The notes: generated from the letters alone by a model not told the origin. Numbered from the stretch's first letter, positions 29,434 to 40,025 are shown. The stretch is DNA of 64,000 bases from Desulfovibrio sp. (GCA_024699605.1 JAILPJ010000025.1:1-64000), one strand, 5' to 3'. Program-made: numbers and translations.

Positions 29434-30495
29434 ATGCAACTTCTGCAAAAAACCCGTGCGGCCGGCTGAGCGGCCAAGATCGCTCCAGGGTCTCTGGAGC
29501 ATCTTTTACAGGCCCTAGGCCCGGCTTCTGACCCGAGTCTGGAAGCGCGGCTGCTGGCCGGGCGTGCCCGCAATGAAGACGCCTGTGTCCTCAGACTCCC
29601 GCAGGGAATGGCCATTGTGCAAACGGTGGACCTGCTCACCCCCGTGGTCAACGACGCCTTTGCCTTTGGCCGTATTGCCGCCTGCAATGCCCTCTCCGAT
29701 GTCTACGCCATGGGCGGCAAACCCTGGTGCGCCATGAATATTGCCTGTTTTCCCCAGGCTTGGCTTGAGGGCGAAACAAGCGACGTGATTTCGCAGGTGC
29801 TCGCAGGCGGTCTTTCAGCCTTAAACGAGGCTTCTGCCGTCCTGGCCGGGGGGCACAGCATTGACGACCCAGAACTCAAATACGGCCTGGCCGTCACAGG
29901 CATCATTGATCCTGCGCGCATTGCCAGCAACGATAAACTCACCCCAGGCCTTGTGCTCGTTCTGACCAAGGCGCTGGGCACAGGCATTTTATCCACAGCC
30001 GTCAAAGCCGGCTGGCCAGGCAGTGAAGACAGTGAAGCGGTCATCACGGCCACCTGCGGCCGCTTAAACCGCTTTGGCGGACAGGCTATTGAACAGTTTC
30101 AGCTGCCTGCAGCCACCGATATCACGGGTTTCGGCCTGGCAGGCCATGCCCTGGAAATGGCGCAGGCCTCAAAGGTTGCCCTGCGTATTGCCTCAAGCAA
30201 GCTGCCGCTGCTGCCGCAGGTGCTGGACTTTGCCAGCGACGGCATGGTTCCGGGTGGCTGTTATCGCAATCGCAGCTTCTGTGCCTGTCGTGTGGAAAAA
30301 GAAGCCGGTGTGGACGAGTTACTGGAGCTTCTGCTCTATGATCCGCAAACCTCAGGTGGGCTGCTCTTGGGCGTGCCCGCAAGCAAGGTCGAGCCTGTCT
30401 GCAGCTATCTGCGCGCGCAGGGCGATTTAGCCAGCGTCATCGGAGAGGTCATCCCGGCCGAAAGCCACGGCCCACGTCTCATCATCACGCGCTGA
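29434..30495 (+). CDS. selD: Selenide, water dikinase with in-frame UGA (Sec) at codon 12
   Basis: MQLLQKTRAAG-U-AAKIAPGSLEHLLQALGP...; TGA 29467-29469; downstream frame matches SelD. ORF track begins only at 29608. Confidence 0.93.
29482..29500 (+). promoter_or_regulatory. bSECIS apical hairpin in selD
   Basis: GCTCCAG-GGTCT-CTGGAGC, loop 19 nt after UGA; GGUCU loop as in E. coli fdhF SECIS. Confidence 0.85.
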
Positions 30496-30598
30496 TGGCG
30501 ATTTTTTCTTGGCTTTCCAAGCCAAAAAGGCTACTATCCCTCTTTCCATTTTTTATTGAGCGCAAAGCCCCGAAGAAGCCGTTTTTCTTCTTGACACC

Positions 30599-31207
30599 AT
30601 GAAGGAATATCGCGACCACTATTTTCTCAAAGCCAAGCAGGAAAACTATCCGGCCCGCTCGGTCTATAAACTGCAGGAGATTGAGGCAAAGTTTCATCTG
30701 CTCTTTTCTGGTGCGCACGTTCTTGATCTTGGCGCCTGCCCGGGCTCATGGTCGCTCTGGGCGGCAAAAAAGGTCGGCAAAAACGGCCGTGTGCTGGCCG
30801 CCGATCTGCATACGCCGACGGTGACCTTCCCGCCCGAGGTCCTCTTCCTCAAGGAAGACGTCTTTGCCATTTCCCCGGCCTTTGCCGAACAGCTTGAGGC
30901 GCTGGGTCCTTTTGATCTGGTCCTCAGCGACATGGCACCCAAAACCACAGGCACCCGCTTCACCGATCAGGCCCGCTCTTTTGATCTGGCGCTTGCGGCG
31001 CTCGATCTGGCCAAGGACCATCTCAAATCCCAGGGCAGTTTTGTGGTCAAGATCTTCATGGGGCCGGATGTGCCGGAAATGCTCTCGCAAATGCGCAAAC
31101 ACTTTCGCTCAGTAAAAACCTTCAAACCCAAAAGTTCTCGCGCCGAAAGCAAGGAAACCTTCCTCATCGGCCTCGGTTTTTTGCAGCAGAAGCCTTCGGC
31201 CTGCTGA
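30599..31207 (+). CDS. rlmE: 23S rRNA 2'-O-methyltransferase RlmE/FtsJ
   Basis: RSVYKLQEIEAKF, VLDLGACPGSWSLWAA, LSDMAPKTTG, KIFMG. Confidence 0.93.
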   Translation: MKEYRDHYFLKAKQENYPARSVYKLQEIEAKFHLLFSGAHVLDLGACPGSWSLWAAKKVGKNGRVLAADLHTPTVTFPPEVLFLKEDVFAISPAFAEQLEALGPFDLVLSDMAPKTTGTRFTDQARSFDLALAALDLAKDHLKSQGSFVVKIFMGPDVPEMLSQMRKHFRSVKTFKPKSSRAESKETFLIGLGFLQQKPSAC

Positions 31208-31283
31208 TCGTGTTTTTTTCTCGACCCAAAGCGCCGTTGCGCTTTAGGCCCGATAGTCAACCCCCTTTTTTTGCGGAGGAATT

Positions 31284-32021
31284 ATGTCAGGTCACAGCAA
31301 ATGGGCCAATATCCAGCACCGTAAAGGCCGTCAGGACGCCAAACGTGGCAAGGTCTTCACCAAGGCAGCCAAGGAAATCATCATTGCTGCCAAAAATGGT
31401 GGCGATCCTTCCGGCAATCCGCGGTTACGTGCGGCCATTGCTGCGGCCAAGGCCGTCAATCTGCCCAAGGACAAAATTGAAGCGGCCATCCGCAAGGGTA
31501 CCGGCGAAGACGCCGGTGGGGATTTCATCGAATGCTTTTACGAGGGCTACGGACCGGGCGGCATCGCCATCATGGTGGAAGTGGCCACAGACAATAAAAA
31601 CCGCACCGTGGCCGACGTGCGCCATCTCTTCACCAAGCATGGCGGCACCATGGGTGAAAACGGCAGCGTAGCCTGGATGTTTGACCGCAAAGGCGTCATC
31701 ACCGTAGACAAAGCGGCCTTTGACGAAGAGGCGATGATGGAAAAGGCCCTGGAAGCCGGTGCCGACGACGTCATCGACGATGACGATGTCTGGACCATTC
31801 AGACCGCCATGGCTGATTTCAACACCGTACGCGAAGCGCTGGAAGCGGCCGGCGTGGCCATGCAGTCGGCTGAGCTGGCCATGGTGCCCCAGAATCTCGT
31901 GGCCGTGGACGCCGAGCTGGGTGCCAAAGTCATCCGACTGATGGAGGCCCTTGACGACAACGACGACGTGCAGAATGTCTTTGTCAACGCCGACTTCCCC
32001 GACGATCTGCCGGAAGACTGA
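31284..32021 (+). CDS. yebC: YebC/PmpR family protein
   Basis: [32 protein letters not shown]. Confidence 0.97.
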   Translation: MSGHSKWANIQHRKGRQDAKRGKVFTKAAKEIIIAAKNGGDPSGNPRLRAAIAAAKAVNLPKDKIEAAIRKGTGEDAGGDFIECFYEGYGPGGIAIMVEVATDNKNRTVADVRHLFTKHGGTMGENGSVAWMFDRKGVITVDKAAFDEEAMMEKALEAGADDVIDDDDVWTIQTAMADFNTVREALEAAGVAMQSAELAMVPQNLVAVDAELGAKVIRLMEALDDNDDVQNVFVNADFPDDLPED

Positions 32022-32515
32022 TGCCGCTCACCGTCATTGGCATTGATCCGGGCTCACAGCGCACGGGCTGGGGGATTGTGCAAGAACAGTCCGGCGTGCT
32101 CGCCCTTGTGGACTGCGGAATTATTCGCACCCAAACTGAACAAAACGTCTTTTCCCAACGCCTGGCCCTCATCTATCAGGAGCTGGCCGCTGTGCTGGAT
32201 CGTTTCAAGCCCCAAGAGGCGGCCATTGAAGAGGTCTTTGTCGCCCAGAACAGCAAAAGTGCTCTGAAACTCGGCCAGGCCAGGGGCGTGGCTGTCGCGG
32301 CCTGTGCGGCACACAGGATTCCTGTGCACGACTATGAACCCACTCTGGTCAAAAAAACGCTGGTGGGGACAGGCCGGGCCGAAAAAAAACAGGTGGCCTT
32401 CATGGTGCACACGTTTCTGCATGTGCCAGAGAGCTGCCAATGGGCTCTGGACACCTCCGATGCCCTGGCTATTGCCATCTGCCATCTGTCCTTGCGCCAT
32501 TCTCCGCTCAGATAA
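32021..32515 (+). CDS. ruvC: Crossover junction endodeoxyribonuclease RuvC
   Basis: VIGIDPGSQRTGWGIV, EAAIEEVFVAQNSKSALKLGQARGV. Confidence 0.97.
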   Translation: MPLTVIGIDPGSQRTGWGIVQEQSGVLALVDCGIIRTQTEQNVFSQRLALIYQELAAVLDRFKPQEAAIEEVFVAQNSKSALKLGQARGVAVAACAAHRIPVHDYEPTLVKKTLVGTGRAEKKQVAFMVHTFLHVPESCQWALDTSDALAIAICHLSLRHSPLR

Positions 32516-32522
32516 TTGCGAA

Positions 32523-32560
32523 AAAAAAGCCACCGACTTGCGGTGGCTTTTTTTTTCGCG
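32523..32560. terminator. Bidirectional rho-independent terminator
   Basis: AAAAAAAAGCCACCGACTTGCGGTGGCTTTTTTTTT between convergent ruvC and PPIase. Confidence 0.9.
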
Positions 32561-32570
32561 GTCAAGCGCC

Positions 32571-33173
32571 TTATTTCTGCAAAACTGTGGCCCGGCGAAT
32601 GACAATGGGGGAAATGGGCACATCCTCATGCATGCCCTTGGAGGTCGTGGACACCCGTTCGATCTTGTCGACCACATCCTTCCCCGCAATCACCTTGCCG
32701 AAAACAGCGTAGCCATAGCCGGCATCTGTCGCTTCCTTGTAATCGAGAAAGGCATTGTTGGCGGTATTGATGAAAAACTGCGCTGTGGCCGAATGGGGAT
32801 CGGAGGTACGGGCCATGGCAATGGTGTATCTCTTATTGTGCAGGCCGTTATTGGCTTCATTGCGGATGGGATGCTTGGTGGCTTTTTCCTTCATGTCCGC
32901 TTCCAGTCCCCCGCCCTGGATCATGAAATTGCGAATCACACGATGAAAAATACTGCCATCGTAGTGACCAGCCTTCACGTAGCGCAAAAAATTCTCTGTG
33001 GTCGCTGGCGCATGCTTGGGATCAAGCTGCAGGGTGATATCGCCCATACTGGTTTCCAGTTTGACCAGCACGGCCTTCTCCGCTGCCGCATGCACGGCTG
33101 CAGGCAAAAAGGCGCTCAGACAGAGGCAGAGAACACCAGACAAAAAACAACGGAAAAAAAACGGAACAGGCAT
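32571..33173 (-). CDS. Exported cyclophilin-type peptidyl-prolyl isomerase
   Basis: Signal peptide then [40 protein letters not shown]. Confidence 0.94.
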   Translation of the reverse strand: MPVPFFFRCFLSGVLCLCLSAFLPAAVHAAAEKAVLVKLETSMGDITLQLDPKHAPATTENFLRYVKAGHYDGSIFHRVIRNFMIQGGGLEADMKEKATKHPIRNEANNGLHNKRYTIAMARTSDPHSATAQFFINTANNAFLDYKEATDAGYGYAVFGKVIAGKDVVDKIERVSTTSKGMHEDVPISPIVIRRATVLQK

Positions 33174-33338
33174 ATTATCCTCGCTCAGCCCAACGTTCAA
33201 AAAAAAGCCCCCAAGGCCCAAAAGAGCAGACAACGTCTCTGTGCGCTCTCTAGCACGAGGGCAGATCTTGCGCAAGATTGCCCAGAGGCGGCAAATCAGG
33301 CAAAATGCCCTGCGTGTTCGATCCAAGGAGGTTCATTG

Positions 33339-34211
33339 GTGCCCTTACTGCCTTTTTCCAAATGGAATCCCGCCGGCAATACCACGCTCTTTTTTCCCAA
33401 GGACGCTCTGGATCCGTCCCTCTGGCCGGCTCTTGCCGCCGAAACCCTCAAGAACCAGGCGCTTTCAGCCGAACAGGCGGGTTTTGTCGATATCCCAGGC
33501 AACACTCTGACCATGGCCGGCGGAGAATTCTGCCTCAACGCGACCTTGGCCTTTGGGGCGCTTCTGGCACGGCGTGAGGAGGAGAGCAAAAAGAACATGG
33601 AGCCCGGTCGGACGCATACGGCCCGAGTGACGGTTTCCGGCTGGCCGGAACGTATTTTTCTGACCTGCACGGGCAGCTCCTCCACCTGGCACAGCCGAGC
33701 CCAGATTCCCCTGCCAACCATCGACTGCGCGGATCTCGGAGACGGCCAATGCCTGGTCAGGCTTCCTGGCATCAGCCACCTCTTGCTTGATCGCAGCAAA
33801 AATCCTTTGGAGAGCGACAGGGATCTGGCCCAGGCGACCTTCAGCCAGCTGCGTCAGCGCTATCAGCTGGAAGAGGAGCCCTGTGTCGGTGCCATCTGGT
33901 GGGAAAAAAGCGCCAAGATGCTACGCCTCACGCCCCTGGTCTTTGTGCGCGAAACCCAAACCCTGGTCTGGGAACAGGCCTGCGGCTCGGGATCTCTGGC
34001 CCTGGCCCTGGCCCTGGGCCAAAGTCAGGACATCCATGAACTCTCCCTGCAGCAGCCGAGCGGAGCCCTTCTGCACGTGGTCCTCAACGCTTCAGCCCAG
34101 TACGCCACCGTAGCCGGCGAAGTGCGGCTTGTGGCCGAAGGCATGTACTGGCCTGGGCATCACTTCGCGTCAATTCCCCCGACCCATAAAGGGATCGAGG
34201 CTTCCTGTTAA
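33339..34211 (+). CDS. DapF-fold epimerase/racemase-like protein
   Basis: GTG start after GGAGGT; two Cys motifs AGGEFCLNATLAFG and EQACGSGSLALALALG reminiscent of DapF/CntK-type cofactor-free racemases. Confidence 0.7.
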   Translation: MPLLPFSKWNPAGNTTLFFPKDALDPSLWPALAAETLKNQALSAEQAGFVDIPGNTLTMAGGEFCLNATLAFGALLARREEESKKNMEPGRTHTARVTVSGWPERIFLTCTGSSSTWHSRAQIPLPTIDCADLGDGQCLVRLPGISHLLLDRSKNPLESDRDLAQATFSQLRQRYQLEEEPCVGAIWWEKSAKMLRLTPLVFVRETQTLVWEQACGSGSLALALALGQSQDIHELSLQQPSGALLHVVLNASAQYATVAGEVRLVAEGMYWPGHHFASIPPTHKGIEASC

Positions 34212-34217
34212 GAATTT

Positions 34218-35360
34218 GTGAAAGCAAAAGTCCGCGAAACAAGCAGCCTGCGAGAAGGCTTCACCACCGGCAGCGCCGCCTGCGCAGCCGCCCTGGCCGC
34301 CTTGGAGTATCTGCTCACAGGGCAAAAACCGCAAAACGTGAGTGTTCCCCTGCCGCCCATCGGGCAAAACGGGCCCAGGGCCTGGCTTGCGATTCGCATT
34401 GCCAGCGTAAACCCAAAGCCTGGGAAGCCTGAAGCGCCGTCCTGTACAACGGCCTGCGTGATCAAGGACGCCGGCGACGACCCCGATGTCACCCATCAGG
34501 CTGAGATCTGGGCAACGCTTACCCTCTATCCCAGAAGAAAAAACGGTAGCATTCGCATTCGCGGTGCCAAGGGCGTTGGCCGCGTCACCCTGCCCGGTTT
34601 GCCACTGCCTGTGGGCGCCTGGGCCATCAATCCCGTACCCCGCCAGCAGATCCGTTTTGCCCTGAAATGGCGCTGGCAAGAGCTGGCCAAAACCGACCCT
34701 TGCGCCATGACGGTTGTCATCAGCGTACCTGACGGGGAACGCCTTGCGCCAAAGACCTTCAATCCGCGCCTCGGCATCCTCGGCGGACTGTCCATTCTGG
34801 GCACCCAGGGTACGGTCAAAGCCTTTAGCCATGCGGCTTTTGCCGCAACCATTGCCGAATCCGTCTCTGTGGCCCGGGCCCTGCATCTGCCTGCCCTCTA
34901 TTTTGCCACAGGCCGCCGCTCCGAAGAGCTCCTGCGTCAGCACTTTCCCAAGGCCCCACTCCAGGCCTTTATCCAGGCCGCGGACTTTGTGGCCTATGCC
35001 CTGCTCAAGGCCCGCTGCGCTGGCTTTGAAACAATCGTCTGGGGCTGTTTTTTCGGAAAACTCGTCAAAATGGCCCAGAGCCACGGTCAGACCCATGCCA
35101 GGCGTCATCTCCTGGACTTTGCCAGCCTTGCCCACAGCTGTGCTGAAGCAGGCCCGGCAGTCTGTCAGGCCATCACAAAGGCCACAACGGCCAGGGAAGT
35201 GCTTGAGCTGCTTTTGGCCACCCCGAAAGGACCAAAGCTCATCGCCCAGCTGACCCAAAAAGCCTCTGAAGTTGCCAGCCACTTTGCCCGCAGGCCTGTG
35301 CAGGTCTTTCTCTTCCATCTGGACGGACGCCTGCTCGCCGTTTTTCCCGGCACAGCCTAA
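34218..35360 (+). CDS. cbiD: Cobalt-precorrin-5B C1-methyltransferase CbiD
   Basis: LREGFTTGSAACAAALAAL, VIKDAGDDPDVTH, GILGGLSILGTQGTVKAFS. Confidence 0.96.
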   Translation: MKAKVRETSSLREGFTTGSAACAAALAALEYLLTGQKPQNVSVPLPPIGQNGPRAWLAIRIASVNPKPGKPEAPSCTTACVIKDAGDDPDVTHQAEIWATLTLYPRRKNGSIRIRGAKGVGRVTLPGLPLPVGAWAINPVPRQQIRFALKWRWQELAKTDPCAMTVVISVPDGERLAPKTFNPRLGILGGLSILGTQGTVKAFSHAAFAATIAESVSVARALHLPALYFATGRRSEELLRQHFPKAPLQAFIQAADFVAYALLKARCAGFETIVWGCFFGKLVKMAQSHGQTHARRHLLDFASLAHSCAEAGPAVCQAITKATTAREVLELLLATPKGPKLIAQLTQKASEVASHFARRPVQVFLFHLDGRLLAVFPGTA

Positions 35361-35371
35361 GGAATACCCTT

Positions 35372-36637
35372 GTGAACAGCACTGCTCCAAATGTCCTGAC
35401 AGTCCTGGGCCTTGCTCTGGACTTTGCCGAGCAAGGTCTTGCCCCTGATGCCTACACGCTTTTGACGCACTGCGATCTGATCTGCGGCTTTCCGGCTACC
35501 CTCGCGGCCCTGCAAAAGCAAAACCCCGATTTGGCAGCTCGTCAGCGCTTTTTTTCCCTGACGCTTCCCCTTGAGCCCTGTTTTGCCGACCTTGAAGCCA
35601 GACGGGCCCAGGGTCAGCGCATCGTTCTGGTCGCTGGCGGTGATCCCCTGTTCTATGGCCTTGGATCTACGCTTACGCGCTATTTTTCGCCAGAAAAACT
35701 GCAGATTCTGCCGCAACTGAGCGCTCTGCAGCTCGCCTGCGCGCGCCTGGGCCAGCCTCTGCACGAGCTCGAGGTGCTTTCCCTGCATGGCCGCGATGCC
35801 TGGCAGCAACTGGATTGTGCCCTGCTTGGCCAAAAAAGCCTCGGTGTGCTGCTCGACGCTCAGCACCCAATCGCATCTGTGGCCCGTCATCTTTGGCAGA
35901 AGGGTTGCCGCAATTATCAGTTCCATATTTTCAGCAATCTCGGCCACGCCGATGAAGGCTACGCCCATCTCTCCGTGGAGTCCGCCCAAAACTTCGCTAC
36001 GCACGGCGCTGTGACCCTGATCCTCAAACGCCAGGATCTCGCCCCACGTCCCCATCTGGGCCTGGAAGAGGATGCGCTCTGTGCAACCACAGGCTATACC
36101 ACTTCCCTGGCGGTACGAGCCACCGCGCTCGCCCTTCTGGCCATAGAGCCTAGCGATGTCTTCTGGGATATCGGCTCAGGTTCAGGCCAGGTGGCCCTTG
36201 AAGCCGCAAGCCTGACCTTGCGTGGCGCCGTCTACGCCGTGGAAGAAAAACAGGACCGGGCTTGCGCCATTGAACAACGAGCCCAAAGGCTTGGAGCCTG
36301 CAATCTCCAGGTGATCCAGGGCCTGGCTCCGACCTGTCTGACAACGCTGCCCGATCCGCAACGCATCTTTGTGGGCGGAGGCTTACACGGAAAAACAGCA
36401 CAAAAACTGCTGGACTGCCTCTGCCAGCGGCTGCTTCCGGGCGGGCGTCTGCTCATCAGCTGTGTGCTTTTTTCCAGCTTTGAGCGCGCTCTGAACACCT
36501 TTCAAGACCTGCGCTGGCCTCTGCGTATTCTGCAGGTCCAAGCCTCAGAGGCCCGTCCTCTGGCCCAAAATCTGCATTTTCAAGCGGAAAATCCCGTTTT
36601 TCTGCTCTGTGCTGAGCGTCCATTTGAGGAGGTATGA
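35372..36637 (+). CDS. cbiET: Precorrin-6Y/7 methyltransferase fusion CbiE-CbiT
   Basis: N-term GGDPLFYGLGSTL (CbiE) and C-term DVFWDIGSGSGQVALEAA (CbiT). Confidence 0.93.
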   Translation: MNSTAPNVLTVLGLALDFAEQGLAPDAYTLLTHCDLICGFPATLAALQKQNPDLAARQRFFSLTLPLEPCFADLEARRAQGQRIVLVAGGDPLFYGLGSTLTRYFSPEKLQILPQLSALQLACARLGQPLHELEVLSLHGRDAWQQLDCALLGQKSLGVLLDAQHPIASVARHLWQKGCRNYQFHIFSNLGHADEGYAHLSVESAQNFATHGAVTLILKRQDLAPRPHLGLEEDALCATTGYTTSLAVRATALALLAIEPSDVFWDIGSGSGQVALEAASLTLRGAVYAVEEKQDRACAIEQRAQRLGACNLQVIQGLAPTCLTTLPDPQRIFVGGGLHGKTAQKLLDCLCQRLLPGGRLLISCVLFSSFERALNTFQDLRWPLRILQVQASEARPLAQNLHFQAENPVFLLCAERPFEEV

Positions 36638-37392
36638 TGTCCAACGTCCCACAAGGCAAGGTCTCTTTTATCGGCGCGGGTCCAGGCGATCCAGAGCTCC
36701 TCACCCTGAAGGGAGCGCGCCTGATAGCAAACGCACGTCTTATACTCTACACAGGCTCCCTTGTTCCCCCGGCCATTCTTACGCATCATGCCCCTGGCGC
36801 AAGGATCGTGGACAGTGCTGAACTTGCCCTTGAAGACATTCATCAGCTGATGCGCGACTGCGCGAGCCTTGGCCATGACTGCGCCAGGGTGCACACAGGT
36901 GACCCATCCCTCTATGGGGCCCTGCGCGAAGAGATCGCCTTGCTGGAAAAAGATGGCATTGCCTGGGAGGTCGTACCCGGTGTGACCGCCGCAACAGCCG
37001 CCGCCGCCTGCGCCGGCATTTCCTTTACGGTGCCTGAAATCACACAATCTCTGATCATCAGCCGTCTGGCCGGCAGAACGCCGATGCCAGCCAGCGAAGA
37101 CCTTGCCAAGCTTGCTTCGCACCATTGCTCCATGGCCATTTATCTGTCGAGCAAACTGGCCGACAAAGTCCAAGCAAAACTTTTGGCCGCGGGGCTGCCC
37201 GAGACCACGCCCATCCTCTGCGCCCACCGCGTGGGCTGGCCAGAACAGGCCCTGCACTGGACAACGCTGGCCAATCTGGCCCGCTGCATGAGCCGCCACG
37301 CGCTCCAACGTCAGACCCTGATTCTTGTCCTGCCCGGGGAAAGTGCCCAAGGCGCCCTTTCCAGGCTCTACAGCAAAGACTTTGTGCGTTGA
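36634..37392 (+). CDS. cbiF: Precorrin-4 C11-methyltransferase
   Basis: GKVSFIGAGPGDPELLTLKGARLI, VHTGDPSLYGALREEI. Confidence 0.95.
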   Translation: MMSNVPQGKVSFIGAGPGDPELLTLKGARLIANARLILYTGSLVPPAILTHHAPGARIVDSAELALEDIHQLMRDCASLGHDCARVHTGDPSLYGALREEIALLEKDGIAWEVVPGVTAATAAAACAGISFTVPEITQSLIISRLAGRTPMPASEDLAKLASHHCSMAIYLSSKLADKVQAKLLAAGLPETTPILCAHRVGWPEQALHWTTLANLARCMSRHALQRQTLILVLPGESAQGALSRLYSKDFVR

Positions 37393-37403
37393 GCAAAAAA
37401 AAC

Positions 37404-37425
37404 AGGGGCCTTGCGGCCCCTGAAG
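37404..37425 (+). terminator. Terminator hairpin after cbiF
   Basis: CAGGGGCC-ttgc-GGCCCCTG. Confidence 0.7.
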
Positions 37426-37533
37426 TGTTTTTGATGATGTCTCACGGACAGAGTGGAAATGAATGCACGCCCAGCATGTCGGGAAAGTGAAATCCAAAAA
37501 TGTCAATCAGGTATCTTTGAACAAGAGCAAGCG

Positions 37534-37815
37534 CTATTGTTCCACATCACTGCTTTCTGTCTGCACCAAGCTCATTGCCAGCCGCATCACGGGAATAAAG
37601 GATCGATCCTCCCTCCCGTGCAGACGGCCGCAGACAAAACGCGCCATATCCAGGGCAAGAGCCGCATCATCGGGAACAAAACGCGCAGCCCTGCGATTAT
37701 CTTCCAAAACGGTTAAATAACTGTCCAAACGATTCAATTCCACCGTATGACCCGGAGAACGAATCTTCTGAGGTCCCTCAGACTGATGAAGAGTAGTTGT
37801 AAGCGACATGTCCAT
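37534..37815 (-). CDS. Hypothetical small protein
   Basis: 93-aa ORF with GGAGGAATGG-type upstream sequence; no recognised family. Confidence 0.5.
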   Translation of the reverse strand: MDMSLTTTLHQSEGPQKIRSPGHTVELNRLDSYLTVLEDNRRAARFVPDDAALALDMARFVCGRLHGREDRSFIPVMRLAMSLVQTESSDVEQ

Positions 37816-38237
37816 TCCTCCTTGAATGGATCACTGCGTCCCTGCTATGGGTATGCATTCCCGCAAACGCAACTTTTGCTGTCTTCCTGTTCCACTCTCT
37901 CTCCTCATCGGTCAGTATACAAAAGACTTTAGTGTCTGGCAAAAAAAATTTTTGCACGCCACGATTTTTTGCCAAAAGAGCGCTGACAAGGCCTCTTTTA
38001 CTCTGTATCGCAAGCTTCTCGCAAGCGTATCCCCCTGATGGCCAAATCCCCCCAAGCGAGGAAAAAGCCGCGGGAACTTGACTTTTTTGCAAAGAATCCT
38101 AATTATTCTTTGAAATCTCAGGACCTCTTCGTAACGAGGTGGGTGTCATCGTTTGGCGCAAGGACCCAGGTCGTTTGGGATTGGCTTTTGACTTAGAGAC
38201 AGACGGGTTTTTTGGACAATAACGCTCAGACAATCAT

Positions 38238-38289
38238 GGGGGGCAGCGTTTCTTTGATCTGCAGAGCAGGATCGACGCTGAAGAGTTTC
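38238..38289 (+). promoter_or_regulatory. Structured 5' element copy E
   Basis: GGGGGG-CAGCGT-TTCTTTGATCTGCAGAGCAGGATCG-ACGCTG-AAGAGTTTC-ATG. Confidence 0.7.
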
Positions 38290-40011
38290 ATGGTACGGTG
38301 GCAGGATATCTTTTCGCAGGACGAATTTTGCTGGCAGGACGCCTGGACACCAGGCAAGCCGCCTATCCTGCACGATCTGCAGAGCCTGAAACGCTTCCTG
38401 GATGCCGTGCATATCCGCTTCTGTCTGATCAAGCCCTTTCAGGAGGAAAAAAACTATCCTCTGGTCGAAAGCCGGGAACTGCTCCCGTCCTTTGACAGTG
38501 ACATGTTTGAGTTCAAGAATCTGCCGGGTTTTTCTCTGGTGGCCTTTGCCCGGCATTTGAACTATTTCTCCGAAATCTTCCAGTATGACAAACTGGACAT
38601 TCCTCAGGATGGCGATGCCAACAGCCAAGACAAACAACTCCTGGCGCAAAACCTGCAGATTCTGGCTTCGCGCATCCCCCGCTACCTGCAACAGGAATTC
38701 CGCACAAAATTTCAGGGGCTGAACACCCTCTCCCTGACCTCCTACGCCAGACTCATGCCCTATCTCCTGCAAATGGACAGGGCTCAGGTGCTGGCCTGGG
38801 ATGAAATGGGTGCCTTCCATCTCACGGGCGTTTTCGCCTCCTTTCCCGCTGACATCGACGGTGAGCTCAAACGTTTCGGCATGCGCATCGGCAAGTTCGT
38901 TCCCGGTGACAACGATGTCTACGAAGCCAACCGCATGTTTGTCTACCAGTACCTGATGGAACTCTACGGTTTTCCCATTGTCAGCGAACGCCGCACCTCA
39001 AGCGCCCTTTTTGCCCGCAAGCTCCACAAAATGGGCGAGCATTTTCTTTTGCGGGTGCTCGGACAAACGGACCGCACTATCACCACCTACTATTCCCAAG
39101 GCGAAAATCAGCGCTATCCCTCCCTGGAAAAAATCGCTCTGGTACGGCTTGAGGAAGACCAGAAGGATGTCTACAATCTGGTGGCCGATCGCGGCTTTTT
39201 CCTGGATAAAAAACGGCGCGTGGTCATTCTGCGCGTACGATACCACCAGCACGCCTTCAATCCCAGCAATATCAAGGAAGACCGCGCCATTTCCGTCAGC
39301 ACCCAGGAGATTCTCCATCCCCTGACCGGTGAAGTGCTGGCTGATCTCAACGTCATCAAAGACACCAGCAATCTTCTGCTGCACTTAAACGACATTGTGC
39401 GTGGCGAATATACGGGCTGTGTGCTCTACAAGCGCACAGAACTGGTAGAAAATACCGACACCGACGAAAAGAAGCTCAAATTTCTCTCGGCGTGGCTGAG
39501 CAAACATCAGCGCCGCATCATCAGCTACAGCGACGAGTTTTTCAACAACGTCGTCAAGATCATCGCTGACTACCTCTATCAGCCTCAGAAAGACGATATC
39601 TTTGAAAGTATCCGCGATCTCTATCTGGAAGTGGTCTCACGCTTTTCCTATATTCAGCAGGCGCGCAATGTCCGGCTTTTGCAGGATATCGGCACGCGCA
39701 AGTTCAAGAAGCAGAAGTTGACCTACCGCCAGATGTTCCGCGAAGCCCTGCAGCTTTTGGCTGAACTGAAATTCGAGGGCAGCAACTATTTTGAACCCAT
39801 TGTCGATGACATTATCAACACCATTGAAAAAATCTTAAGTGACCGCTATCTGCGACGGACCTATATTCTGCCGCCAGAAAATACCCTGTCCAAAACCGGG
39901 CAGGAAATCAAAAAGAATTACGGACGCCTTTCCCAGGTGCAGTACGAATTCAAAGAACTCAAAAAAGCCCAGAATGCCTCGCGCCTGTCCACAAAAGCCG
40001 CGAGCGCCTAG
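38290..40011 (+). CDS. Conserved hypothetical protein
   Basis: ORF 38212-40011; start moved to MVRWQDIFSQDE at 38290 because the upstream part overlaps the structured element; no recognisable domain. Confidence 0.75.
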   Translation: MVRWQDIFSQDEFCWQDAWTPGKPPILHDLQSLKRFLDAVHIRFCLIKPFQEEKNYPLVESRELLPSFDSDMFEFKNLPGFSLVAFARHLNYFSEIFQYDKLDIPQDGDANSQDKQLLAQNLQILASRIPRYLQQEFRTKFQGLNTLSLTSYARLMPYLLQMDRAQVLAWDEMGAFHLTGVFASFPADIDGELKRFGMRIGKFVPGDNDVYEANRMFVYQYLMELYGFPIVSERRTSSALFARKLHKMGEHFLLRVLGQTDRTITTYYSQGENQRYPSLEKIALVRLEEDQKDVYNLVADRGFFLDKKRRVVILRVRYHQHAFNPSNIKEDRAISVSTQEILHPLTGEVLADLNVIKDTSNLLLHLNDIVRGEYTGCVLYKRTELVENTDTDEKKLKFLSAWLSKHQRRIISYSDEFFNNVVKIIADYLYQPQKDDIFESIRDLYLEVVSRFSYIQQARNVRLLQDIGTRKFKKQKLTYRQMFREALQLLAELKFEGSNYFEPIVDDIINTIEKILSDRYLRRTYILPPENTLSKTGQEIKKNYGRLSQVQYEFKELKKAQNASRLSTKAASA

Positions 40012-40025
40012 GCCGAGAGTTTGCG

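Noticed and set aside
32304-33338. N-terminal ~345 codons of the 635-aa ORF
   Set aside because: Antisense to the cyclophilin gene and overlapping ruvC; the real gene starts at GTG 33339 after GGAGGT.
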